A stretch of DNA of 64,000 bases from Streptomyces echinoruber (lineage in GTDB: Bacteria > Actinomycetota > Actinomycetes > Streptomycetales > Streptomycetaceae). The notes beneath the pieces are model-generated. The model was not told where the DNA came from, did no database searches, and saw only the letters and a list, made by a program, of their open reading frames with translations. Below are positions 9,430-17,390 of the stretch, piece after piece (position 1 is the stretch's first letter; the number at the start of each line of letters is the position of its first letter). The DNA lies in assembly GCF_014651135.1 (NCBI RefSeq), contig NZ_BMWH01000005.1:124001-188000 (forward strand), in the 5' to 3' direction. A program made the translations under genes and the position numbers.

Positions 9430-11708
9430 CCACCGCGGAAGGGAACGACGGCTCGGCACTCATCGGCTTCAAACGCCATCTGCGGCCGCAGATCGTCCCG
9501 GGGGACGCCGTCTACCTGGTCTCGGAGCACGGGGTGACGGCCCTGCCGGGAGCGGAGATGGCGGCCCTGGCTCCCCTGCTCGACGGCACCCGCGACCTGC
9601 CCGCCCTGCTGCGCGAGACCGCGCCCCGCGTGCCGCCCGCCCAAGTGGGCAGTCTGATCGGTCAGTTGACCCGCTCGGGGCTGCTCGACCACCGCCTCCC
9701 CGGCGACGCCCCGGCCGCCGATCCCGCGGCCGAGGCGTACTGGGAGAGCGCCGGCGGCGACGTGCGGCGCCGGGCGACGGCCACGCCCTTGCGCGTGCGG
9801 ATCGTCGCCCTCGGCGAGACGGACACCGCCGCCGTGCGCTCCTCCTGCCACAGCGCGGGCCTCACCGTCGTGGACGACCGCGCCGACGCCGGGCTGGACC
9901 TGGTGGTGTGCGAGGACTACCTGGATCCCCGGCTGAGCGACCTGGACCGGCGGCGGCGCGCCGACGCCCGGCCCTGGCTGCTGGCCAAGCCGTACGGCAC
10001 CACCGTCTGGATCGGCCCGGTCTTCCGGCCCGGCGACGGCGCCTGCTGGCACTGCCTGGCGCACCGGGTGCGGGCCCACCGGGCCGCCCAGTTCCCGGTG
10101 TGCCGGGCGTTGGGCGACGCGTCGGTGCTGCCGCCGCGCGCGGCGCTTCCCGCCACCGTCCGGCTGGGCCTCGACCTGGCCGCGCTGGAGTGCGCCAAGT
10201 GGCTGGCCGGCCACCGGCACGCGGCGCAGGACGGCGTGGTCACCTTCGACACGCTGACCCTGGCGAGCCGTACCCACCCTCTGACCCGGCGCCCGCAGTG
10301 CCCGCAGTGCGGGGACGGTTCGCTGACCGGCCGGCGCGCGGCGGAGCCGGTGGTCCTGGTCTCCCGCCCGAAGGCGGTGCGTTCGGGCGGCGGGCACCGC
10401 GCGCTGCCGGCCCGCGAGGTGTGGCGGCGCTACGCCCACCTGGTGAGCCCGGTGACCGGCGCGATCAAGGAGATCCGCCGCGACGGGCGCGGCCCCGAAC
10501 TGCTCCACGTCTACCGGGCCGGCCACAACCTCGCGCTGGGTCCGCGCCGCGTGGCCGACCTGCGTTCCTCGCTGCGCCAGGAGAGCGCGGGCAAGGGCCG
10601 CACCCGGCTCCAGGCCCGGGTCGGCGCCCTGTGCGAGGGGCTGGAACGCGTCAGCGGCACCTGGCAGGGCGACGAGCGGCGGGTGCGCGGCACGCTGCGC
10701 TCGCTCGGCGACCGCGCCCTGGCTCCCGGCCGCGTCCAGCTCTGGCACGAGCGGCAGTTCCGCGAGCGCGCGACGTGGAACGCCGGCGGCCACCCCTTCC
10801 ACGTGGTGCCCGAACCGTTCGACCAGGACGCCGAGATGAGCTGGACACCCGTGTGGTCGCTCACCGGGCAGCGGCACGTCCTGCTGCCCAGCGCCCTCCT
10901 CTACTACGACGTCCCCGAACCCGGCGCCCGCCGCATGGTGCGCGCCGACTCCAACGGCTGCGCGGCCGGCGGCACTGTGGAGGACGCGGTCCTGCAAGGG
11001 CTGCTGGAGCTGGTCGAGCGCGACGCCGTGGCCCTGTGGTGGTACAACCGCACCCGTCAACCCGCGGTGGACACGGCCGCGTTCGCGGACCCCTGGACCG
11101 AGCGGGTGCGGGACGTGCACGGCGAACTCGGCCGCGAGGTCTGGGTGCTGGACCTCACCGCGGACCTCGGCGTGCCGGTGATGGCGGCGCTGTCGCGGCG
11201 CACCGACCGGCCGGCCGAGGACATCGTGTTCGGCTTCGGCGCCCATCTCGACCCGGCCGTCGCCCTGTGCCGTGCGCTGTCGGAGATGAACCAGCTCCTG
11301 CCCGCGGTGCTCGACACGCGCCCCGACGGCACCGGGTACGCCTGTTCCGACCCGGTGGCGCTGCACTGGTGGCGCACCGCGACCCGGGCGTCCCTGCCCT
11401 ACCTCGACCCCGACCCGGCCCAGGCGCCGCGCACCCCCGCCCACTACGCCCACCGCCCCACCGACGACCTGCTCGACGACGTCGGCGAACTGCGCCGGCG
11501 GCTGGAGGAACGCGGCATGGAGGTGCTGGTCCTCGACCAGACCAGGCCCGACCTGGGGCTGCCCGTGGTGCGGGTGATCGTCCCCGGGCTGCGCCACTTC
11601 TGGCCGCGCCTGGCACCGGGACGGCTGTACGACGTCCCGGTCGCCCTCGGCAGGCTCGCCGAGCCCAGGGCGTACGAGGACCTCAACCCCGTACCGCTGT
11701 TCGTCTGA
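9426..11708 (+). CDS. TOMM cyclodehydratase: E1-like leader-binding domain fused to YcaO
   Basis: 760 residues. The N-terminal 270 resemble the ThiF/E1-like partner that recognises the leader peptide, with paired CxxC motifs CWHC (near 207) and CPQC (near 292) typical of the structural zinc site. The YcaO domain follows, with LCEGLERVSG near 400, DSNGCAAGG near 508 and LLELVERDA near 528 (ATP/Mg-binding regions), ending in NPVPLFV, the proline-containing C-terminus characteristic of azoline-forming YcaO enzymes. It converts Cys/Ser/Thr of a precursor to azolines with ATP. It forms an operon with the leader peptide and the dehydrogenase. Confidence 0.9.
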   Translation: MTTAEGNDGSALIGFKRHLRPQIVPGDAVYLVSEHGVTALPGAEMAALAPLLDGTRDLPALLRETAPRVPPAQVGSLIGQLTRSGLLDHRLPGDAPAADPAAEAYWESAGGDVRRRATATPLRVRIVALGETDTAAVRSSCHSAGLTVVDDRADAGLDLVVCEDYLDPRLSDLDRRRRADARPWLLAKPYGTTVWIGPVFRPGDGACWHCLAHRVRAHRAAQFPVCRALGDASVLPPRAALPATVRLGLDLAALECAKWLAGHRHAAQDGVVTFDTLTLASRTHPLTRRPQCPQCGDGSLTGRRAAEPVVLVSRPKAVRSGGGHRALPAREVWRRYAHLVSPVTGAIKEIRRDGRGPELLHVYRAGHNLALGPRRVADLRSSLRQESAGKGRTRLQARVGALCEGLERVSGTWQGDERRVRGTLRSLGDRALAPGRVQLWHERQFRERATWNAGGHPFHVVPEPFDQDAEMSWTPVWSLTGQRHVLLPSALLYYDVPEPGARRMVRADSNGCAAGGTVEDAVLQGLLELVERDAVALWWYNRTRQPAVDTAAFADPWTERVRDVHGELGREVWVLDLTADLGVPVMAALSRRTDRPAEDIVFGFGAHLDPAVALCRALSEMNQLLPAVLDTRPDGTGYACSDPVALHWWRTATRASLPYLDPDPAQAPRTPAHYAHRPTDDLLDDVGELRRRLEERGMEVLVLDQTRPDLGLPVVRVIVPGLRHFWPRLAPGRLYDVPVALGRLAEPRAYEDLNPVPLFV

Positions 11709-11712
11709 TCCC

Positions 11713-13542
11713 GTGTCCGTCCCGCCGACCCCCGCCTCCGTCCCCTCAACTCCCGTGTCCGTCCCGCCGACCCTCTCCTCCGTCCCACCGCCCCTCTCCT
11801 CCGTCCCGCCGACCCCCGTCTCCGTCCCGCCCCGCCCGACCGAGCACCAGGACCGACCCGCCGTGGCCTCTGACACCCCCGCCGTTCCCCTCCTCGCACC
11901 GGACGTCGCCGAAGGCGAACTGTGGTCCCTGCGCGACGACGTCCACCTCCAGGAGGAGGACACGTGCGTCCTGCTGGGCTCGCGCTGGGGCACGGTGCGC
12001 ATCCCCCGGCCGGCGCCCGTGCTGCGGCAGGCGCTGCGCCGCATGGAGCTCGGGCCGGCCCGCCTGGAGAACGTGCCGGGCACCGACGACCTGGCCTGCC
12101 GGGTCGGGCTGCTGGTGGCCCTGCAGCGGCTGGGCGGACTCGTGGTGCGCTCGGTCGGCGCCCCGGACGGCCACAGTCCGCTGCTGTCGGTGGTGCCGAC
12201 CACCGCCGACGCCTCGCTGCGGCCCGTCCCGGTGCCGGCCGACGTACCGCTGCGGCTGTCCCGCTTCGCGACGCTGCGCACGGACGGCGACGGCTGGGTG
12301 CTGGAGTCGCCGCTGTCGTCGTTCCGCGTGGTCCTCACCCGGCCCGAGGCGGGCTGGCTGATCGCCTCCCTCGGCGCTCCGACGACGCCGCGGGCGGCCG
12401 TGGCACGGCTGCCGGTGTCCGAACCGGCGGCGTTCACCGTGCTGTCGTACCTGGTGGCGACCGGCATGGTGCTGTCGGCGTCGGGCGGGGCGGAGCCGGG
12501 CGGTGCGGGGCCGGGCAGGGCGGGCTCGCCAGGGGTGGGTCCGGGCGATGCGGGTCCGGGCGGTGCGAGCTCGCTCGGGGCGGGTTCGCCCGGGGCGGGG
12601 GAACTCCGGTTCGCCGAGGACGACGACCCGGTGCTGCGGCCCTGGTCGCACCACGACCTGACGTTCCACTGGCGCAGCCGCCCGGGCCGCAACGACGGTG
12701 TCTTCGGCGCCACTTACCCCATGAGCGGCCTGCAGGACGCGCCACCGGCGGTCAAGCCGCTCCCCGCGGGCCCGCGGATCGCCCTGCCCGAGCCGGTCGC
12801 GGTCGCGGGCGCGGGCGGGACGCGTGAGCCGACCCTGACCGAGGTCCTGGAACGGCGGGCGTCGGTCCGGGAGCACGGCAGTCGCCCGCCGACCCTGGGC
12901 CAGCTCGGCGAACTGCTGCACCGGGGCCTGCGGGTGCGCGCCGCGCCGGACCCGCACGCGGGGACACCCCACACGGGAACGCCCGACACGGGAACGCCCC
13001 GCGCGGGGACGCCCGACACGGGAACGCCCGACACGGGAACGCCCGACGGGCGTACCCCGGCCCGCGCGAACCGCCCCTACCCGAGCGGCGGAGCCTGCTA
13101 CGAGCTGGAGTTCTACCTGAGCGTGCACCGCTGCGAGGGCCTGGAGCCCGGCGTCTACTACTACGCCCCGGCGGAACACTGCCTGGTGCGCCTGCCCACC
13201 TCGGACGCGCTGCGCCGCGGCGTGCTCACGGAGGCCCAGACCGGCGCCGGGATGGCCGCCCTCCCGGACGTCCTGCTGACGATGACCGCGCGGTTCGCCC
13301 GGGTGTCGTGGAAGTACAGCGGGCTGGCGTACGCGCTCACGCTCAAGCACGTCGGCGTGGTGCAGCAGACGCTCTACCTGCTCACGACGGCGCTGGGACT
13401 GGCCGGCTGCGCGATCGGCACGGGCGACACGGACCAGTCCGCCCGGGCGTTCGGGCTCGACTGGCGCGAGGAGTCCGCGGTGGGGGAGTTCACCATCGGC
13501 TCCCTGCCGGACGGGGCCGACCACGCCGGCCGGCCCACCTGA
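11713..13542 (+). CDS. SagB/McbC-type FMN-dependent azoline dehydrogenase
   Basis: 609 residues from a GTG four bases after the cyclodehydratase stop. A GTG at 11863 is an alternative start that would drop the 50-residue Ser-Val-Pro-Pro-Thr stutter. Residues 60-260 resemble the N-terminal extension of SagB-type proteins; the nitroreductase fold starts near TLTEVLERRASVRE (about 375) and continues through RPYPSGGACYELE, WKYSGLAYALTLKHVGVV and AIGTGDTDQSA. This family oxidises azolines to azoles. Two inserts are low-complexity: a Gly/Pro/Ala run (about residues 257-296) and GTPDTG repeats (about 415-450). Confidence 0.88.
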   Translation: MSVPPTPASVPSTPVSVPPTLSSVPPPLSSVPPTPVSVPPRPTEHQDRPAVASDTPAVPLLAPDVAEGELWSLRDDVHLQEEDTCVLLGSRWGTVRIPRPAPVLRQALRRMELGPARLENVPGTDDLACRVGLLVALQRLGGLVVRSVGAPDGHSPLLSVVPTTADASLRPVPVPADVPLRLSRFATLRTDGDGWVLESPLSSFRVVLTRPEAGWLIASLGAPTTPRAAVARLPVSEPAAFTVLSYLVATGMVLSASGGAEPGGAGPGRAGSPGVGPGDAGPGGASSLGAGSPGAGELRFAEDDDPVLRPWSHHDLTFHWRSRPGRNDGVFGATYPMSGLQDAPPAVKPLPAGPRIALPEPVAVAGAGGTREPTLTEVLERRASVREHGSRPPTLGQLGELLHRGLRVRAAPDPHAGTPHTGTPDTGTPRAGTPDTGTPDTGTPDGRTPARANRPYPSGGACYELEFYLSVHRCEGLEPGVYYYAPAEHCLVRLPTSDALRRGVLTEAQTGAGMAALPDVLLTMTARFARVSWKYSGLAYALTLKHVGVVQQTLYLLTTALGLAGCAIGTGDTDQSARAFGLDWREESAVGEFTIGSLPDGADHAGRPT

Positions 13543-13683
13543 ACTGTCTTGCCTGGGGGCCACTTTCGGCCAAACACCGGTCGCCGCGGAGCGCCGCCTT
13601 GTTTACGGAACGATCACACTCCCTTCCCAGGAGTTCGCTCTATCATCACCCCTTGCAGGGCAATGTGACGGGGGCGATGCCTG

Positions 13684-14913
13684 ATGCAGATGCGGACCGG
13701 CCACCCTCGGACATCCGTACGCAAAGCCGGCGGAAGGTCCGATACGAAGGCGGCGGACCACACGGAGGCGGAGGACGGACCGGGACTCGCGGCGCTCGGT
13801 ACCCACGCCCCGCCTCCGCGCTTCGCGCTGGCCGTCGTCTTCACGGTCATGGCGGGGTTTTTCGCCATGCAGATCGTCGACATCCTCGACCAGGGGATCA
13901 CTCCGGTCCGCCTCGCGCTGTGCGTGACGGTGCTGCCGCTGACCATCGTGCTCCAGATCGTCCAGACGCTGCCGCGCTACCAGCGCTTCCGCGACCGGTA
14001 CGGGCGCTGGATCCTGCTGGGGCAGGTCGTGCTCGTGGTGGTGCCCTGCCTGCTGCTCGGCTGGGCCTGGGGCGGCATGGGCGGCTTCGTCGGCGCGTCG
14101 GCGCTGCTCGTCCTGCCCCTGCACCAGGCGGTGCCCGCCTTCGGGCTGATCGTGCTGCTCATCGGGGTGTCCACCGGCGTCAATTCGGGGTTCGCCACCG
14201 TCGCGGTGCCGTACATGACCGTCTCGACGCTGCTCACCGGCATCATCGTCTACAGCCTGATCCGGCTGGCCACCCTCGCCATCGCCGTGCACGAGGCACG
14301 GGAGGACTTCGCCCGCATCGCCATCACCAAGGAACGGCTGCGCTTCGCCCGCGACCTGCACGACCTGCTGGGCTACAGCCTGTCGGCGATCACGCTCAAG
14401 GGCGAGCTGGCCCACCAGTTGGTGGGGCCGGAGCCCGAACGGGCCCGCGAGGAACTGCAGAGCATCGTGGCGACGGCCCGTCAGGCGCTGGCCGACGTAC
14501 GGGAAGTGGCCCGCAGCTACCGGTCGCTGTCCCTGCTCAACGAGCTCTCCTCGGCCCGGTCCGTGCTGTCCGCCGCGGGGGTCGAGGCCCATGTGAAGGT
14601 CGACTACGACCGGTTGGCCTGCGAGGCCGACACCGCGCTCGCCACGGTCGTGCGCGAGGGCGTCACCAACGTGGTGCGGCACAGCAGGGCGACCCGGTGC
14701 CGGATCGAGGTCACGCAGGGGAACGGGGTGGTCCGGCTGCGGATGGACAACGACGGCGTGCGGCCGCGGCCCGAGGGGTGCTCCGGCGCACCGGGCGGCT
14801 GCGGGCTGGACAGCCTCGCGGCGCGCATGGCCGCCGTCGGCGGCCGCTTCACGGCCGGCCCGACCCCGGACGGCGGCTTCCGGCTGGTGGCGGAGACGGC
14901 CCCGACGGGCTGA
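13684..14913 (+). CDS. DesK/NarL-type sensor histidine kinase
   Basis: 409 residues. Five or so hydrophobic segments occupy residues 45-205; the dimerisation/phosphoacceptor helix is FARDLHDLLGYSLSAITLKG with His226; the ATPase domain has VREGVTNVVRHSRAT (N box) and GGCGLDSLAARMAAVGG (G box). It senses an unknown signal at the membrane. It converges on the LuxR-type regulator at 15274-15882, its probable partner, although the two are not co-transcribed. No strong ribosome binding site is visible, and the first 40 residues are poorly conserved-looking, so the start is uncertain. Confidence 0.87.
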   Translation: MQMRTGHPRTSVRKAGGRSDTKAADHTEAEDGPGLAALGTHAPPPRFALAVVFTVMAGFFAMQIVDILDQGITPVRLALCVTVLPLTIVLQIVQTLPRYQRFRDRYGRWILLGQVVLVVVPCLLLGWAWGGMGGFVGASALLVLPLHQAVPAFGLIVLLIGVSTGVNSGFATVAVPYMTVSTLLTGIIVYSLIRLATLAIAVHEAREDFARIAITKERLRFARDLHDLLGYSLSAITLKGELAHQLVGPEPERAREELQSIVATARQALADVREVARSYRSLSLLNELSSARSVLSAAGVEAHVKVDYDRLACEADTALATVVREGVTNVVRHSRATRCRIEVTQGNGVVRLRMDNDGVRPRPEGCSGAPGGCGLDSLAARMAAVGGRFTAGPTPDGGFRLVAETAPTG

Positions 14914-15273
14914 CGCCGCCTCACCGGGCCGACCGGTCCGCCGCGCCGCCCGTACGCCGGGCCGCCCGTACGCCGGGCCGCCCGTACGCCGGGCCGCCCG
15001 TACGCCGGGCCGCCCGTACGCCGGGCCGCCCGTACGCCGGGCGGGCCGTCCGCCGGGCGGGCCGTCCGCCGGGCGGGCGCTTCCCGCACCCGCCGAGGTC
15101 CGCTGGGCAGGCACCTCCGCCTCCGCCGAGGTCCGCCGGGCGGGCACCTCCGTCCCCGCCGAGGTCCGCCGGGCGGGCGTCTCCCGTCTTCCGCGCGGCG
15201 GTCCCGGCCCCGGAGGCGGTCCGGCGTGCTCGGACCGGGCTCGGACCGGGCTCGGACCGGGCTCGGACCGGGC
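14914..15273. repeat. Convergent intergenic region made almost entirely of tandem repeats
   Basis: No gene. Six to seven copies of a 16-bp unit, cgtacgccgggccgcc (about 14947-15045), are followed by degenerate ccgccgggcgggc units and by five copies of an 11-bp ggctcggaccg unit (about 15228-15275). Many units can form GC hairpins, so the stretch may end transcription from both sides. Confidence 0.75.
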
Positions 15274-15882
15274 TCAGACCCAGCCGGCCTCGCGGGCGAT
15301 GCGGACGGCGTCGAGGCGGTTGCGGGCGCCGAGCTTGACGACGGACGACGTCAGGTAGTTGCGGACGGTGCCGACGGACAGGAAGAGCTGCCGGGCGATC
15401 TCGGCGGCCTCGGCGCCGTCCGCCGCGAGCCGCAGCACCTCGGTCTCGCGGTCGGTGAGCGGGTTGTCGCCACTGTCCCAGGCGGCCATGGCGAGTTCCG
15501 GGTCCACCACGCGCTCGCCCCGCTGCACGCGGCGTATCGCCTGGGCGAGTTGCTGCGGCGGCGCGTCCTTCAGGACGAAGGCGCGCACCCCGGCCGACAC
15601 CGCGCGGCGGAAGGTGCCCGGCCGCCCGAGGCTGGTGAGGATCATCGCCTTGCACTCCGGCAGCACCTTCCGCAGGTGGGCCGCCGCGGTCAGCCCGTCC
15701 GTCCCCGGCAGGTCGATGTCGATGACCGCCACGTCCGGCGTGCAGGCGAGGGCCTGGGGCACGATCTGGTCGCCGTCGGACACCTCGGCGACGACCTCGA
15801 TGTCGTCCTCGAGGTTCAGGAGCGCCACCAGCGCCCCTCTGACCATGTGCATGTCCTCGGCCAGCAAGACCCTGATGCCCAT
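15274..15882 (-). CDS. NarL/LuxR-family response regulator
   Basis: 202 residues from ATG at 15882 (an upstream open frame is a shadow). The receiver domain has acidic pocket AED, phosphoacceptor Asp55 in VIDIDLPGTDG and Lys in FVLKDAPP; the C-terminal HTH (LTDRETEVLRLAADGAEAAEIA, then SVGTVRNYLTSSVVKLGARN) is a LuxR type. It is the likely output of the kinase at 13684-14913 and could control this biosynthetic locus. The phosphopantetheinyl transferase lies 104 bp upstream on the same strand. Confidence 0.92.
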   Translation of the reverse strand: MGIRVLLAEDMHMVRGALVALLNLEDDIEVVAEVSDGDQIVPQALACTPDVAVIDIDLPGTDGLTAAAHLRKVLPECKAMILTSLGRPGTFRRAVSAGVRAFVLKDAPPQQLAQAIRRVQRGERVVDPELAMAAWDSGDNPLTDRETEVLRLAADGAEAAEIARQLFLSVGTVRNYLTSSVVKLGARNRLDAVRIAREAGWV

Positions 15883-15986
15883 CGCTCCCCCTGGTCCGTC
15901 CCGCTTGTCGACCGCAGCAGGCGAGAAGTGTCGCGAAGTTTTCGGACACCGCCCGCGCGCGATCCTATGACGCTGGGATGGCCATG

Positions 15987-16874
15987 TCAGGAACCGATCA
16001 TCCCTGGCTGGGACCGGCGGACATCGCAGGAGGTCAGCGCCTCCACCAGCCCCCAATCCAGCCGGGCCGCGGCAGCCGCCGCGCCCGCGCCGCGCCCGCC
16101 GGTGTCGTGCAGCGCCCAGCTGACAACGTACCGGTTTTCGACCCGCGCGCTGCCGAAGCTCCACTCGTCCCCGGTGCCCGCCCGCCCGTGCGGCGTCAGC
16201 ACCCGGGGCGGCACGCCGTCCAGCGGGAAGCCGAAGTCGTTGAACCGGAACCGCATGCCCTGCCCGATGGCCTTGCTGTAGGCCTCCTTGAGGGTCCACA
16301 GCCGCACCAGTTGCCGCGGCCGGTCCGCCTCGCCGACCCCGGCCAGCGCCTCGATCTCGTACGGCGTCCACAGGCGCCGCTCCGCCCCGGACAGCAGCGT
16401 CCGCCGGTCCGCCGGCTCGGCGTCCACGCCGATCCCGCCGCGCCGGGTGACCCCGAGGAGCAGCAGGTCCCCGGTGTGGCTCAGGCTGATGTCGAGGTGG
16501 TCGCAGCCGCGCAGATAGGGCCGCCCGCCCGGCCGGTACGCCAGTTCCACGTCCTCCGGCGGGGCCTGGAGGGCGTACCCGGCGACGTGCTTGATCAGCC
16601 GGCGCGAGGCGGCGAACCGGTTCCGCACCGCCGCCACGGCCATCGCCTCGTAGCGGCCCCAGTCCCCGCCGAGCAGCCGCCGCAGCCCGGCGGAGTACGG
16701 CTCGCGCGGAACCCAGTCGTCGAGCAGCCCGTACACCAGGACGGTGCCCCGCTCGCGCAGCGCGCGCCGGACGCGCCGCCACGGTCCGGCCGGGCCGTGC
16801 GGCCGGAGGGGCGGACCGTGCAGCCGAAGGGGCGGGCCGACCGCCGCGCCCGGGCCCCGTCGCCGCCCGCTCAC
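15987..16874 (-). CDS. Sfp-type 4'-phosphopantetheinyl transferase
   Basis: 295 residues from a GTG at 16874 that overlaps the stop of the ACP-like gene (GTGA). Signature motifs are present: ISLSHTGDLLLLGVTR, GIGVDAEPADRR (Mg-binding Asp/Glu) and WTLKEAYSKAIGQG. It activates carrier proteins by transferring phosphopantetheine from CoA to their serine. Residues 15-25 carry an RLHGPPLRPHGP repeat. Ironically its translationally coupled neighbour is an ACP-like protein without that serine, so its real clients are probably the ACP at 962-1240 or proteins outside the window. Confidence 0.9.
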   Translation of the reverse strand: MSGRRRGPGAAVGPPLRLHGPPLRPHGPAGPWRRVRRALRERGTVLVYGLLDDWVPREPYSAGLRRLLGGDWGRYEAMAVAAVRNRFAASRRLIKHVAGYALQAPPEDVELAYRPGGRPYLRGCDHLDISLSHTGDLLLLGVTRRGGIGVDAEPADRRTLLSGAERRLWTPYEIEALAGVGEADRPRQLVRLWTLKEAYSKAIGQGMRFRFNDFGFPLDGVPPRVLTPHGRAGTGDEWSFGSARVENRYVVSWALHDTGGRGAGAAAAAARLDWGLVEALTSCDVRRSQPGMIGS

Positions 16875-17299
16875 CGCGCCGGCGCCTCGTGGGCCGCCCG
16901 GGAGCGCTCCATCTCCTGGGCCAAGTGGCGGGCGAGGGACCCCACGGTCGGATGGTCCCACGCCGCGGTCGGCTCCAGCAGCACCCCGCAGGCGCTCTCG
17001 GCGTCGACGGCGAGCGCGAGCGCGCCGACCGCGTCGAGACCGCACTGCTCGAAGGACGTGTCCGGGCCGATGCCGTGCGGTTGGAAGGACGCGTCCGGGC
17101 CGACTCCGTGCGATGCGAAGGACGTGTCCGGGCCGATGCCATGCGGTTTGAAGGACGTATCCGGGTCGGCGCCCGCGTCCTCGGCGATCAGGCCCAGGCG
17201 CGCCGCGAGTCTCCCGGCCAGCCACTCGCGCACCCGCCGCTCCTGCCACCCCGTGCCCTCGATGCCACCCACGTCATCCACGTCGTCCACGTCGTCCAC
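16871..17299 (-). CDS. ACP-like protein lacking the phosphopantetheine serine, with four 11-residue repeats
   Basis: 142 residues; GTG at 17299 with GGAGG upstream. The C-terminal half aligns with carrier domains (PTAAWDHPTVGSLARHLAQE), but the usual G-L-D-S-L attachment motif reads GLDAVGAL, so Ser is replaced by Ala (codon GCG). Before it, the helix-I/loop motif is repeated four times: GPDTSFKPHGI, GPDTSFASHGV, GPDASFQPHGI, GPDTSFEQCGL, each 33 bp (17028-17160). A single PDTSF motif is normal in an ACP. It starts with an Asp-Asp-Val stutter. It cannot be a conventional carrier unless another residue is modified; a structural or docking role is a guess. Confidence 0.8.
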   Translation of the reverse strand: MDDVDDVDDVGGIEGTGWQERRVREWLAGRLAARLGLIAEDAGADPDTSFKPHGIGPDTSFASHGVGPDASFQPHGIGPDTSFEQCGLDAVGALALAVDAESACGVLLEPTAAWDHPTVGSLARHLAQEMERSRAAHEAPAR

Positions 17300-17390
17300 C
17301 GCGCCCTCCTGCCGCTCGTGTCCGGCCGCCCGTCGGGGCCCGTCGGGGCCCGGCCGCCCGTCCCCGGGTCACGGGCGGTCCGCCCCCGGG

